Positions 8,577 to 15,412 of a stretch of 64,000 nucleotides of DNA are shown here, piece after piece; the stretch's first letter is position 1; every line of letters begins with the position of its first letter. The notes beneath the pieces are model-generated. The model saw only the letters and a program-made list of their open reading frames with translations. It was not told the DNA's origin and searched no databases. The position numbers and the translations under genes are program-made. The DNA comes from Deltaproteobacteria bacterium UBA1386 (GTDB taxonomy: Bacteria; Desulfobacterota; Syntrophorhabdia; Syntrophorhabdales; Syntrophorhabdaceae), in NCBI GenBank assembly GCA_002305765.1, contig DBQU01000075.1, positions 1 through 64,000 on the forward strand. The letters run 5' to 3'.

Positions 8577-9106
8577 CAGGCTTTTACGATCACCACTTCA
8601 TCCTTGCCGTCTATTTCGCTCATCCGGACGAGGACCTCTTCGTTCTCATTCACGGGACAGACAATTCCCGCATAATCGGGGTGAATGGGTAATTCCCTCT
8701 CACCCCGGTCCACGAGAACGGCAAGCTGTATCCTCTTCGGCCGTCCCAGGTCCATGATGGCGTCTATGGCGGCCCGCGTCGTCCGGCCCGTGTGCAGGAC
8801 GTCGTCGACGAGCACAACGGTCATGTTGTTGACATCGAAGGATATCTCGGTCTTCTTGACCTCGGGCCACCTGAGCTTCGAGATGTCGTCGCGATACATG
8901 GTGATGTCAAGGGCGCCGATCGGCAGTGTGATGCCTTCCACGTCCGTGACCTTCGCGTGGACGCGCTGGGACAGATAGACGCCCCTCGTCCTGATCCCGA
9001 TGAGACACAGCTCCGTGCATCCCGCGTTCTTCTCCAGGATCTCGTGGGTGATCCGGGTGACCGTCCTCCCGATCGCCTTCTTGTCCAGAATGACCCTTTT
9101 TTTCAT
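8576..9106 (-). CDS. pyrR: Pyrimidine operon regulator / uracil phosphoribosyltransferase PyrR
   Basis: A 176-residue type I phosphoribosyltransferase-fold protein. The PRPP-binding loop VVLVDDVLHTGRTT lies at residues 98-110. LPIGALDITMYRDD in the middle is the PyrR-type segment. In Gram-positive bacteria PyrR binds pyr mRNA to promote attenuation; many homologues also convert uracil and PRPP to UMP. The predicted promoter here leaves almost no 5' leader ahead of the ferredoxin gene, so no PyrR-controlled leader attenuator is visible at the operon start. The start codon lies immediately after the ferredoxin stop codon. Confidence 0.92.
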   Translation of the reverse strand: MKKRVILDKKAIGRTVTRITHEILEKNAGCTELCLIGIRTRGVYLSQRVHAKVTDVEGITLPIGALDITMYRDDISKLRWPEVKKTEISFDVNNMTVVLVDDVLHTGRTTRAAIDAIMDLGRPKRIQLAVLVDRGERELPIHPDYAGIVCPVNENEEVLVRMSEIDGKDEVVIVKA

Positions 9107-9286
9107 TTAATCGTCAAAGTAGATGGCTTCTTGCCTGCAATTCTCGACGCAGGCCCCGCACTCGACGCAATCTTCCGGTGTCTCGACCACGACGGTACCG
9201 TCCTTTTCGGTGAATACCTCGTATGGGCATATGGACACACATTCCCTGCAATCGATGCAGGACGCCCGGGAAATATAAGGTCGCAC
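9107..9286 (-). CDS. Small 2[4Fe-4S] ferredoxin heading the pyr operon
   Basis: A 59-residue protein with two cluster motifs. Cysteines at 10, 13, 16 and 20 form CIDCRECVSICP; cysteines at 40, 43, 46 and 50 form CVECGACVENC. The second motif has Arg instead of the usual Pro after the last Cys. It would transfer single electrons in the cytoplasm. The start is GTG at 9284-9286 (product begins RPYISRAS); no ribosome binding site is seen, and the predicted transcription start is only about five bases upstream. The stop touches pyrR. Position suggests cotranscription with pyrimidine genes, perhaps serving dihydroorotate oxidation elsewhere, but no partner enzyme is in view. Confidence 0.8.
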   Translation of the reverse strand: MRPYISRASCIDCRECVSICPYEVFTEKDGTVVVETPEDCVECGACVENCRQEAIYFDD

Positions 9287-9297
9287 GGTACTTTAGT

Positions 9298-9326
9298 ACT
9301 ATAGAAAGTTTTGGAGGAAAAAGCAA
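9298..9326 (-). promoter_or_regulatory. Sigma-70 type promoter of ferredoxin-pyrRBC
   Basis: On the minus strand TTGCTT (9321-9326), 17 bases, TATAGT (9298-9303). The -10 matches 5 of 6 of TATAAT. The predicted start at about 9291 leaves roughly five bases before the GTG start codon, so translation would be nearly leaderless. Confidence 0.5.
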
Positions 9327-9349
9327 CAAGAAGACAGGGGGTGAAGAAG

Positions 9350-9488
9350 GTTCAAGGTTTCAGGTGAAAGACAGTTCCGGGTTCCGGGTTGCGAGTTAAA
9401 AGCCGGAGAGGGACAGTCTCCTTATGAGTCCTACGCGTCCTATAGGTCCCATATGTCCCATAAATTCCTATAGGTCCTATCCGTCCTC
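9350..9488. repeat. Short-period intergenic repeats, TTCCGGG (7 nt) and GTCCTATAN (9 nt, copy 1)
   Basis: 9376-9391 holds two TTCCGGG-like heptamers, preceded by a TTTCAGG patch. 9428-9488 holds seven nonamer-spaced units, GTCCTACGC, GTCCTATAG, GTCCCATAT, GTCCCATAA and on, with one 1-base phase slip after the fourth. The gap 9287-9591 contains no gene. The second GTCCTATAN copy is at 23261-23302. Confidence 0.7.
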
Positions 9489-9516
9489 GCGGTGATCCTG
9501 TCCCCTTTTGGATATC

Positions 9517-9563
9517 GCCGAGAGCCGGTAGAGGGGCCGTCCTCGTGCCGGCTTTCGGCTTTT
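9517..9563. terminator. Hairpin downstream of the bactofilin genes
   Basis: GCCGAGAGCCGG (9517-9528) pairs with CCGGCTTTCGGC (9548-9559) with one G-T wobble and is followed by TTTT on the plus strand. It lies just past the 3' end of the first bactofilin (minus strand), where the T-run is on the wrong side for that gene. Function as a terminator is therefore uncertain. Confidence 0.35.
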
Positions 9564-9591
9564 AAGAGAGTTTTCCTGGAGTTGATCGTTT

Positions 9592-10071
9592 TTAGGATTC
9601 GTATTCCTCGTTCTCCTCGCCATATGAGGATTCGCTGCTTTCCTCCGCCGCCGCAGGTTCCGGTTCCGCGTACGCCGTGGTCTCCACGGAAGGTTCCGGG
9701 ACGAAGGTCTGCTGTCTTCTCTCCATCACGCAGGAGCCGTTGAAGACCGCCCCGTTCTCGATCATGACGAAGGGCGAATTGAGATCGCCGTTGTGTGTCG
9801 CCGTGTTCTTGAGAACGATCTGCTCGCCGGCGGCAACATTTCCCGTGATGGATCCATGAGAAATGAGCGTTTTAGTATTGATGCTCGCCGTCACCCTGGC
9901 GGTCGGTCCTACGACAAGCAATCCTTCCGAGAAGATCTCACCCTCGAATACGCCTTTGAGCATGACAGAGCTCTTGAACCTGATTGTACCTTTTATCTCC
10001 AGATCTTCTGCGACTACGGTCGTGATCTGACCTTCCTGTATCTCCCTTATTTCGGGAACATCTGCTGCCAT
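9592..10071 (-). CDS. Bactofilin (copy 1, acidic tail)
   Basis: Polymer-forming cytoskeletal protein of 159 residues. The central beta-helical bactofilin domain (about 15-115) is marked by glycine and hydrophobic turns: EIKGTIRFKSSVMLKGVFEGEIFSEGLLVVGPTA and then VTASI...GSITGNV. After it comes a Pro/Ala/Glu-rich acidic tail (PEPAAAEESSESSYGEENEEYES). Bactofilins form filaments at the membrane that position wall enzymes and shape the cell. It lies 28 bases after the second bactofilin and is close to it in sequence, so the pair looks like a tandem duplication with a tail gained or lost. Confidence 0.92.
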   Translation of the reverse strand: MAADVPEIREIQEGQITTVVAEDLEIKGTIRFKSSVMLKGVFEGEIFSEGLLVVGPTARVTASINTKTLISHGSITGNVAAGEQIVLKNTATHNGDLNSPFVMIENGAVFNGSCVMERRQQTFVPEPSVETTAYAEPEPAAAEESSESSYGEENEEYES

Positions 10072-10099
10072 ACCGTACCCCCTTTGAATGAGTTTGTCC

Positions 10100-10474
10100 T
10101 TACCTGACCGTGATGTCCTTTGCCCTCATGGCGCATGAACCATTGAATATGGAGCCGTTCTCTATGATGATATTGGGTGTCGAGATATCGCCGTTGTGGA
10201 TCGAGGTGCTCTTCAGAGTTACCTGCTCGTTGGCTATCACGTTTCCCGTGATCTCCCCGTGGGAGACAAGGGTCTGGGTCGTGATGCTCGCGTTCACGCG
10301 CGCGGTGGGTCCGACGACAAGGAGGCCTTCAGAATATATCTCGCCTTCGAACACACCTTTCAGCATGACCGATGTCTTGAAGCGTATGGTGCCCTTGATC
10401 TCGAGATCGTCGGCAACTATGGTTGTTATGTCCTTTTCATCGAATTCTGTTGCTGCCTTCTTTTCGCCTATCAT
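10100..10474 (-). CDS. Bactofilin (copy 2, short)
   Basis: A 124-residue bactofilin, almost all domain. EIKGTIRFKTSVMLKGVFEGEIYSEGLLVVGPTARVNASI is nearly identical to the same part of copy 1, showing recent tandem duplication. It begins with a short charged N-terminus (MIGEKKAATEFDEKD), and AAGGAGAG precedes the ATG. It is the first gene behind its own promoter at 10590-10618, with a leader of about 110 bases, and is followed by copy 1. Confidence 0.92.
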   Translation of the reverse strand: MIGEKKAATEFDEKDITTIVADDLEIKGTIRFKTSVMLKGVFEGEIYSEGLLVVGPTARVNASITTQTLVSHGEITGNVIANEQVTLKSTSIHNGDISTPNIIIENGSIFNGSCAMRAKDITVR

Positions 10475-10801
10475 GGTAAACTCTCCTTTTTTATTTGGTT
10501 ATATTCAGTTAATGCCTGACCTTTCATATCCGCACATCAGCATCTATGCAAGAACCTTACCACAACAAAGAGGTCGCCTGAATTTTTAATTTATAGCATA
10601 ACAGAATGTTCGTTACAATGCGGAAAGCAAAGAGGAAGGGGAGAGAGAAGATGATCGGGGAACCGGGAAAAAGAAGGGTTCGGAAGGCGGGACTGAGAAC
10701 GGCGGAAGGAAATGGAGGTGCCCGGCCCTGTGCCCTGACCTCTGTTCTCTTTCTTGACGGTCCCTGATCCCTTTCTCTGTTGTCTTTTTTGACAGTAAGT
10801 G
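10475..10801. other. Intergenic region between bactofilins 2 and 3
   Basis: No gene is supported. The left part is the leader and promoter of bactofilin copy 2. The right part (about 10620-10800) is purine-rich on the plus strand (GGAAAGCAAAGAGGAAGGGG-like runs) with no repeat arm or clear terminator. Confidence 0.5.
10590..10618 (-). promoter_or_regulatory. Sigma-70 type promoter of bactofilins 2 and 1
   Basis: On the minus strand TTGTAA (10613-10618), 17 bases, TATAAA (10590-10595). It is AT-rich around the -10. The predicted start near 10583 gives about 110 bases of leader. Confidence 0.55.
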
Positions 10802-11251
10802 TCAGAAGAAGGAGAAGATCCTCTTGAGCGTTTTCTTTTCTTCGGAGGGTTCGTCTTCCGGGGAGGGTTCGTCCGGTTCCCCGGCTGTTTCTTCCTGTTT
10901 CTCGACCTTGCGGGGTCTCTCCATGAAGGAGGTCCCCGAGAAGAAGGCGCCTTCGGTGATGATGAGCTTCGCGGTGCGTATGTTGCCCTCAACCGCGCCG
11001 TCGGGGTTTATCTCCACCAGTTCCTCTGCCTGGAGATCTCCTTCGACGGTGCCGTCGATGACTATCTCCCGTGCCGACATGTCGCCCTTCACTGACCCCG
11101 ATCTGCCCAGGATCAGGTAGTCGGCCTGAATGCTGCCTTCAAGCGCGCCGTCAACCCTCACGACGCCCCTGGATATTATCTCGCCCCGAATGATGGAGTC
11201 CTGACCTATCAGGGTCTCCAGGGACCCTGCTTCATGCTTCCTGTTCGCCAT
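10802..11251 (-). CDS. Bactofilin (copy 3, charged tail)
   Basis: A 149-residue bactofilin more distant from copies 1 and 2. The domain (about residues 10-105) contains GEIISRGVVRVDGALEGSIQADYLILGRSGSVKGDMSAREIVIDGTVEGDLQAEELVEI, a regular beta-helix repeat pattern. The C-terminal tail is rich in Glu, Pro and Lys. It follows the M23 peptidase gene by two bases in the same transcript. Peptidase plus bactofilin pairs are common; the filament is thought to localise the peptidase for local wall remodelling. Confidence 0.92.
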   Translation of the reverse strand: MANRKHEAGSLETLIGQDSIIRGEIISRGVVRVDGALEGSIQADYLILGRSGSVKGDMSAREIVIDGTVEGDLQAEELVEINPDGAVEGNIRTAKLIITEGAFFSGTSFMERPRKVEKQEETAGEPDEPSPEDEPSEEKKTLKRIFSFF

Positions 11252-11253
11252 TG

Positions 11254-12084
11254 TTATCCGTCCTTCAGATATTGACCAGGGTCGACAGGCTTACCGTTCC
11301 TCCACACCTCGTAGTGGAGATGTGGGCCTGTTGACATGCCCGTCGAACCGGAGGTTGCGATCTCCTGTCCTTTCTTGACCTTCTGACCGACATTCACGAG
11401 GTTTTCCTTGTTGTGCGCGTAGGCGGTGGAGAATCCATGGCCATGTTCGATGACGATGATGTGGCCGTTGCCTCCCGACCATCCTGAGTAAGTGACGATG
11501 CCGTCTGCGGTGACCTTGACGGGTGTCCCGCGGGGCGCGCGGATATCAAGCCCCGAATGGTGTGACCGTACCCCTGTGACGGGATGGTGACGCATTCCGA
11601 AACCGGAGCTGATCTGCCCCTGAATGGGCCATCCCCGGGGAGTCGCGAGATATATGTTCTTCTGTTCGGTGATGTATTTCTTGATCTCCGCCACCGACTC
11701 TATGGTCTCCATCATTTCCTTCTTGATGGCCTCGATGTCTATCGACCCGGAATCGCTGAATTCGGCGGACTTGAGGATGCTGTTCTTGGATTTGAGTTCC
11801 ACAAGCCGCGAAAGTTCGTTGTTGGTCTCCTTGAGCGAGGTGATGTTCTGCTTGAGAGCGTTGAACTCCCTGGTAAAATAGGAGAGCCTCGTCTTCATGA
11901 CATAATATTCCGCTGTCTTGACCCCGGCGATCGTGATGTACACGGCCCCGATGACAGCGAGGACCATGCAGGCCATGAGGCCGGCCACGGGCAGCCTTAG
12001 CTTCAGGGGCCGGGATTTGGAGTGGGGGACGACCAGAATGGTAACGGACGTCATCCATCTTTTTTTCAGACGCTTCAGTTTCAT
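11254..12084 (-). CDS. Membrane-anchored M23 family peptidoglycan endopeptidase
   Basis: A 276-residue bitopic protein. A very basic N-terminus (MKLKRLKKRW) is followed by one membrane helix at about residues 31-54, then a periplasmic coiled coil (about 60-150, FNALKQNITSLKETNNELSRLVELKSKNS). The C-terminal LytM/M23 domain (about 165-272) carries zinc site residues HHSGLDI and the HLHYE motif, and looks catalytically complete. It would cut peptide cross-links in peptidoglycan. It heads the operon with bactofilin copy 3 behind a strong sigma-70 type promoter. Confidence 0.93.
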   Translation of the reverse strand: MKLKRLKKRWMTSVTILVVPHSKSRPLKLRLPVAGLMACMVLAVIGAVYITIAGVKTAEYYVMKTRLSYFTREFNALKQNITSLKETNNELSRLVELKSKNSILKSAEFSDSGSIDIEAIKKEMMETIESVAEIKKYITEQKNIYLATPRGWPIQGQISSGFGMRHHPVTGVRSHHSGLDIRAPRGTPVKVTADGIVTYSGWSGGNGHIIVIEHGHGFSTAYAHNKENLVNVGQKVKKGQEIATSGSTGMSTGPHLHYEVWRNGKPVDPGQYLKDG

Positions 12085-12109
12085 ACGTGATGTTCCTGAA
12101 CTTGCAAAC

Positions 12110-12137
12110 CTTATACCGTAATCGGCAAACCTGTCAA
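12110..12137 (-). promoter_or_regulatory. Strong sigma-70 type promoter of the M23-bactofilin operon
   Basis: On the minus strand a perfect TTGACA (12132-12137), 16 bases, TATAAG (12110-12115). The predicted start at about 12103 leaves roughly 20 bases to the ATG at 12084. Confidence 0.7.
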
Positions 12138-12369
12138 GTCCTTAACTTGGGGGGCAACTTTTCGCCGATATCAGGCATCTTCCGGACCGTCGAAGAGGGG
12201 GATGGCTTCATGAGCGCATCATCAGGATTGTCGCAGGTACTTGTTTGGCAGAAGGTCCGTTTCATCGGGAGGGGGCTATTTTTTTCTTACTTTATCCCAA
12301 AAAATTGGCTATATATATTGGTATGTTCACACCGGTACCATTAATGACCTGTGCAACGAGATGTGCGTG

Positions 12370-12603
12370 ATGAAGAAATGCAGTGCGGCGGTTCTCTCCT
12401 TTCTCGTGATCGTTCTGGCGGCGTCAGCCGGCTTTGCCTCCGATGATCTCAAGATCGTCAAGGACAAAGAAGGCACCACCTGGTCTGTCGGTTCCGACGA
12501 ATCACGTGAAAGGGCCAGGCAGGAGGAAGAGCGCGACAGGGATCGCGCCTGGGACATGCTCAGGAACCAGTCGATCATAATCGACAAGCGGACAACGAAA
12601 TAG
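12370..12603 (+). CDS. Small secreted or periplasmic protein, unknown function
   Basis: A 77-residue protein with a clear signal peptide: Lys-Lys start, hydrophobic run SAAVLSFLVIVLAASAGFAS, probable cleavage after ASAGFA or nearby. The mature part is highly charged with an Arg/Glu helix (ESRERARQEEERDRDRAWDML). I do not recognise a family. ATG 12370 is chosen because it begins the signal peptide; ATG 12361 would add three residues (MCV). It ends two bases before the NtrC-type regulator gene, so the two are probably cotranscribed, which hints at a link to the flagellar or envelope regulon. Confidence 0.7.
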   Translation: MKKCSAAVLSFLVIVLAASAGFASDDLKIVKDKEGTTWSVGSDESRERARQEEERDRDRAWDMLRNQSIIIDKRTTK

Positions 12604-12605
12604 GG

Positions 12606-14048
12606 ATGGAAAAAGGAAGGGTCATCATTGTTGAGGATGAGGAGAATATCCTCTCCATGCTCGGTGAGTTTCTCATGGCCAACGGGTATGCCGTCGATCC
12701 CTACATCGACAGCAGAAAGGCCCTTTCGGCGCTGAAGAACAACGGCTACCATGTTCTGATAACGGACCTCATGATGCCCAAGGTCGACGGTCTTCAGCTT
12801 ATTAACTTTATCCAGAAAGAATACCTCGACACCCTCGGCATTGTCATGACCGGGTATGGCAGCATGGAAAGCGCCATAAGCGCCATGCGGTGCGGTGCCT
12901 TCGACTATATCCTCAAACCCTTCAAGTTCGAGGAAGTCCTCGCGACAGTGGATTCGGCCATGTACTACTTCAATCTCCTCAAGAGCGACAACATCCCCAA
13001 GGGTCTTACCCTCAAGGCGAATCTCCTGAGGCGGTATTCCGAGAACAAGATGGTCCGTGAGAACACCATTCTGAGGTCGGCCCTCAAGGACAAGTACAAG
13101 TTCGAGAACATCATCGGGGTGAGCTTTCCCATGCAGAAGGTCTTCGAGATGATCGAGCGCGTGGCCGACACCAGCGCCACGGTGCTGATCACCGGTGAGA
13201 GCGGTGTGGGCAAGGAACTCGTGGCGAGGGCCATCCATTACAATTCGTCGAAGCGGGACAACCCTCTCGTTGTGGTCAATTGCGGCGCCATTCCGGAGAC
13301 CCTCCTGGAGAGCGAGCTTTTCGGCTATGAGAAGGGCGCTTTCACGGGTGCCGTGAATACCCGTCTCGGCAGGTTCGAGCTCGCGGCGGGCGGCTCGATC
13401 TTTCTCGATGAGATCGGGGACATGAGCTTCAACCTGCAGGTCAAGCTCCTGAGGGTCCTCCAGGAGAAGTCCTTCGAGCGCATCGGCGGCTCGAAGACGA
13501 TCAAGGTCGACGTGAGGATCATCGCCGCCACGAACCGCAAGCTGGAAGACCTCGTCAGTGAGAACAAGTTCCGTGAGGACCTGTACTACCGTCTCAACGT
13601 TGTTCCCATCGAGATCCCGCCGCTCAGGGAGAGGCGTCAGGACATCCCGCTGCTCGTCAATTTCTTCCTCGAACAATCCAACAGGATAAACTCGGCGGCC
13701 ATCGAGGGCTTTTCGGAAGAGGCCATGAAGGCCCTGATGGAATATGATTTCCCCGGCAACGTCAGGGAATTGCAGAATATCGTGGAACGCATGGTGGTCC
13801 TCAAGAGGGAAGGGCACATCGATATAGAGGACCTCCCCGAGAAGCTGTACGGCCACCAAAAGGAAGAAGTGCCGACCCCGGAGATCGACATAGACAGGGG
13901 TTACGACACGCTCGTTTCCGAATTCGAAAAGACCCTCATCATGAAGGCCCTCACCGAAACCCAGGGCGTGAAAAGCAAGGCCGCCCAGGCCCTCAACATC
14001 AACAGAACGACACTCATAGAAAAAATGAAAAGGCTCGGCCTGGACTAG
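12606..14048 (+). CDS. Sigma-54-dependent response regulator (NtrC family)
   Basis: A 480-residue activator. The receiver domain has phospho-acceptor D54 in LITDLMMPKVDG. The AAA+ domain has Walker A GESGVGKE (about 196-203), the sigma-54 contact loop GAFTGA (about 243-248) and arginine-rich segments RREDLYYRLNV-like. The C-terminal Fis-type helix-turn-helix is SKAAQALNINRTTLIEKMKRLGLD. It activates -24/-12 promoters. No kinase gene is coupled to it; the kinase next door overlaps the second NtrC-type gene instead. It lies just upstream of the sigma-54 promoter at 14283, so it is a candidate for the flagellar master regulator (FleQ/FlrA/FlgR-like role), by inference. Confidence 0.9.
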   Translation: MEKGRVIIVEDEENILSMLGEFLMANGYAVDPYIDSRKALSALKNNGYHVLITDLMMPKVDGLQLINFIQKEYLDTLGIVMTGYGSMESAISAMRCGAFDYILKPFKFEEVLATVDSAMYYFNLLKSDNIPKGLTLKANLLRRYSENKMVRENTILRSALKDKYKFENIIGVSFPMQKVFEMIERVADTSATVLITGESGVGKELVARAIHYNSSKRDNPLVVVNCGAIPETLLESELFGYEKGAFTGAVNTRLGRFELAAGGSIFLDEIGDMSFNLQVKLLRVLQEKSFERIGGSKTIKVDVRIIAATNRKLEDLVSENKFREDLYYRLNVVPIEIPPLRERRQDIPLLVNFFLEQSNRINSAAIEGFSEEAMKALMEYDFPGNVRELQNIVERMVVLKREGHIDIEDLPEKLYGHQKEEVPTPEIDIDRGYDTLVSEFEKTLIMKALTETQGVKSKAAQALNINRTTLIEKMKRLGLD

Positions 14049-14082
14049 TCCGGCGGGCTGTCAAAAAAATGACAAACCGAAA

Positions 14083-14277
14083 GACGGCTTGAACCGCTTG
14101 AACCGCTTGAATGGGAAAAGCCGCTTGAATGGCTTGAGTAGCTTGAATCGCTTGAGGGTTAAAGGACAAAGAAGAAAGGGTTTCAGTTGGGAGATACTAT
14201 CCCCGGCATGATGCCAAAAGCGCTTTGTTTTTGAGCCATTCAAGCCATTCAAGCTACTCAAGCCATTCAAGCCGTCT
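14083..14277. repeat. Inverted 9-nt-period repeat, GCTTGAANN family (copy 2, longest)
   Basis: The left arm from 14086 has eight nonamers in exact register: GCTTGAACC, GCTTGAACC, GCTTGAATG, GGAAAAGCC, GCTTGAATG, GCTTGAGTA, GCTTGAATC, GCTTGAGGG. The right arm (14233-14277) reads, reversed, GCTTGAATG, GCTTGAGTA, GCTTGAATG, GCTTGAATG. The odd unit GAGTA is matched in both arms, so they can pair over about 27 bases or more around a centre of about 70 bases. It ends six bases before the sigma-54 promoter. Confidence 0.8.
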
Positions 14278-14282
14278 TTACC

Positions 14283-14299
14283 TTGGCACCCTTCTTGCA
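14283..14299 (+). promoter_or_regulatory. Sigma-54 (-24/-12) promoter of kinase/regulator-flg-fli operon
   Basis: TTGGCACCCTTCTTGCA matches the consensus TTGGCAC-N5-TTGCA at every fixed position, with GG and GC ten bases apart. The predicted start at about 14310 is only two bases ahead of the kinase ATG at 14312. It requires an NtrC-type activator; two are encoded on either side. Confidence 0.88.
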
Positions 14300-14311
14300 A
14301 AATCTCCCCGC

Positions 14312-15412
14312 ATGCAGATTCCCGAAGCCAGACTCCTCGAAGACGCTTTCAACGAGTTTTCCAAGGCCTCAGATTCGATCATAAGCCATTACGGGGTGCT
14401 GGAAAGCCAGATCAGAGAACTCAAGAGGGAACTCGAAGAGAAGAACAGGGCGCTGGAGCGGGCCAGCGAGTACCTTTATACGATACTCGATTCCCTGCCC
14501 GTCGGCGTCGTCGTCGTTGACGGGAAGTCCGTCATCTTTGCCAACAAGAACGCCGAGGACCTCATCCCCGAGGGGATCATCGGGAACCTGTCCGGCACGG
14601 CGGAGAGGACGGGAGAGATAAGGTGCGGTCTCGGCCGGTACCGGTGGAAGACCCAGGCGCTCGCCAACGGCTTCGAAGGCAGGCACGTTGTTGCCATCGA
14701 GGACGTCACCGAGATCGAAAGGATGAAGGAGCACATGGAGCGTGACGAGCGCCTCATGGCCATGGGAGAGATGGCGGCCCGGATATCCCACGAGATCAAG
14801 AACCCGCTGGGAAGCATGGAGCTCTTCCTTTCCATGCTCATGGCCGGCAAGACGCGGGTGCGCGACCGCAAGTACCTCGAGTACATCCTCTTCGGCGTCA
14901 AGACCATCGACAGGATCATCAATAATATACTCTCCTACACCCGGCCGCGGGAACTGTCCCTGAAAGAGGGGGAACTGAGGTCCGTCGTCGGCGACACGCT
15001 GGAGTTCATGAGCGTGTCCACGTCGGTGAGGGAGATAGACCTTGAATTCGCGCCTGCTTCGGCAGGACGGGCCGAGTTCGATCCTGACATGCTGAAGCTC
15101 GTCGTCATGAATCTCGTGAGCAATGCCATGGACGCCGTGGGTCCCGGCGGCAGGATCAAGGTGGACATACGCGAGAACGAACGGTATGGGGTCCTCGTCG
15201 TCAGCGACAACGGACCGGGCATGACGGAGGAATTGCGAAGGAATATCTTCAATCCCTTCTTCACAACGAAGGATAAGGGTGTGGGCCTGGGACTCTTCAT
15301 TGTCTACAACATCGTGAAGGCCCACGGCGGTTCGGTCGAGGTGGAGTCCGAAGAGGGATCGGGTTCATCTTTCCTCATCTATATCCCCAAGGAGAGGCTG
15401 ACGGTCATATGA
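14312..15412 (+). CDS. Cytoplasmic PAS-domain histidine kinase (FleS/FlrB-like)
   Basis: A 366-residue kinase without membrane segments. The N-terminal coiled coil (about 27-55) is followed by a PAS domain (about 52-135). HisKA has H160 in ARISHEIKNPLGS. HATPase has N-box NLVSNAMDAV, DNGPGM and GVGLGLFIVYNI. It should phosphorylate the NtrC-type regulator whose gene overlaps its stop (ATGA, 15409-15412). ATG 14312 is chosen because the frame upstream is low-complexity repeat DNA (Ser/His runs) lying before the sigma-54 promoter. With the predicted start at about 14310 the mRNA would be nearly leaderless. FleS/FlrB/FlgS kinases of this layout control class III flagellar genes. Confidence 0.88.
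   Translation: MQIPEARLLEDAFNEFSKASDSIISHYGVLESQIRELKRELEEKNRALERASEYLYTILDSLPVGVVVVDGKSVIFANKNAEDLIPEGIIGNLSGTAERTGEIRCGLGRYRWKTQALANGFEGRHVVAIEDVTEIERMKEHMERDERLMAMGEMAARISHEIKNPLGSMELFLSMLMAGKTRVRDRKYLEYILFGVKTIDRIINNILSYTRPRELSLKEGELRSVVGDTLEFMSVSTSVREIDLEFAPASAGRAEFDPDMLKLVVMNLVSNAMDAVGPGGRIKVDIRENERYGVLVVSDNGPGMTEELRRNIFNPFFTTKDKGVGLGLFIVYNIVKAHGGSVEVESEEGSGSSFLIYIPKERLTVI

Noticed and set aside
12157..12172. GCCGATAT resembling a sigma-28 -10 before the small secreted protein
   Set aside because: No TAAA-like -35 at 11-base spacing; the sequence there is a G-run.
12241..12369. Longer N-terminus of the small secreted protein
   Set aside because: It would bury the signal peptide behind 43 residues; the MKK start gives a standard signal.
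14083..14165. Possible CRISPR array
   Set aside because: Units are nine bases with no spacers, arms face each other, and no cas genes are near.
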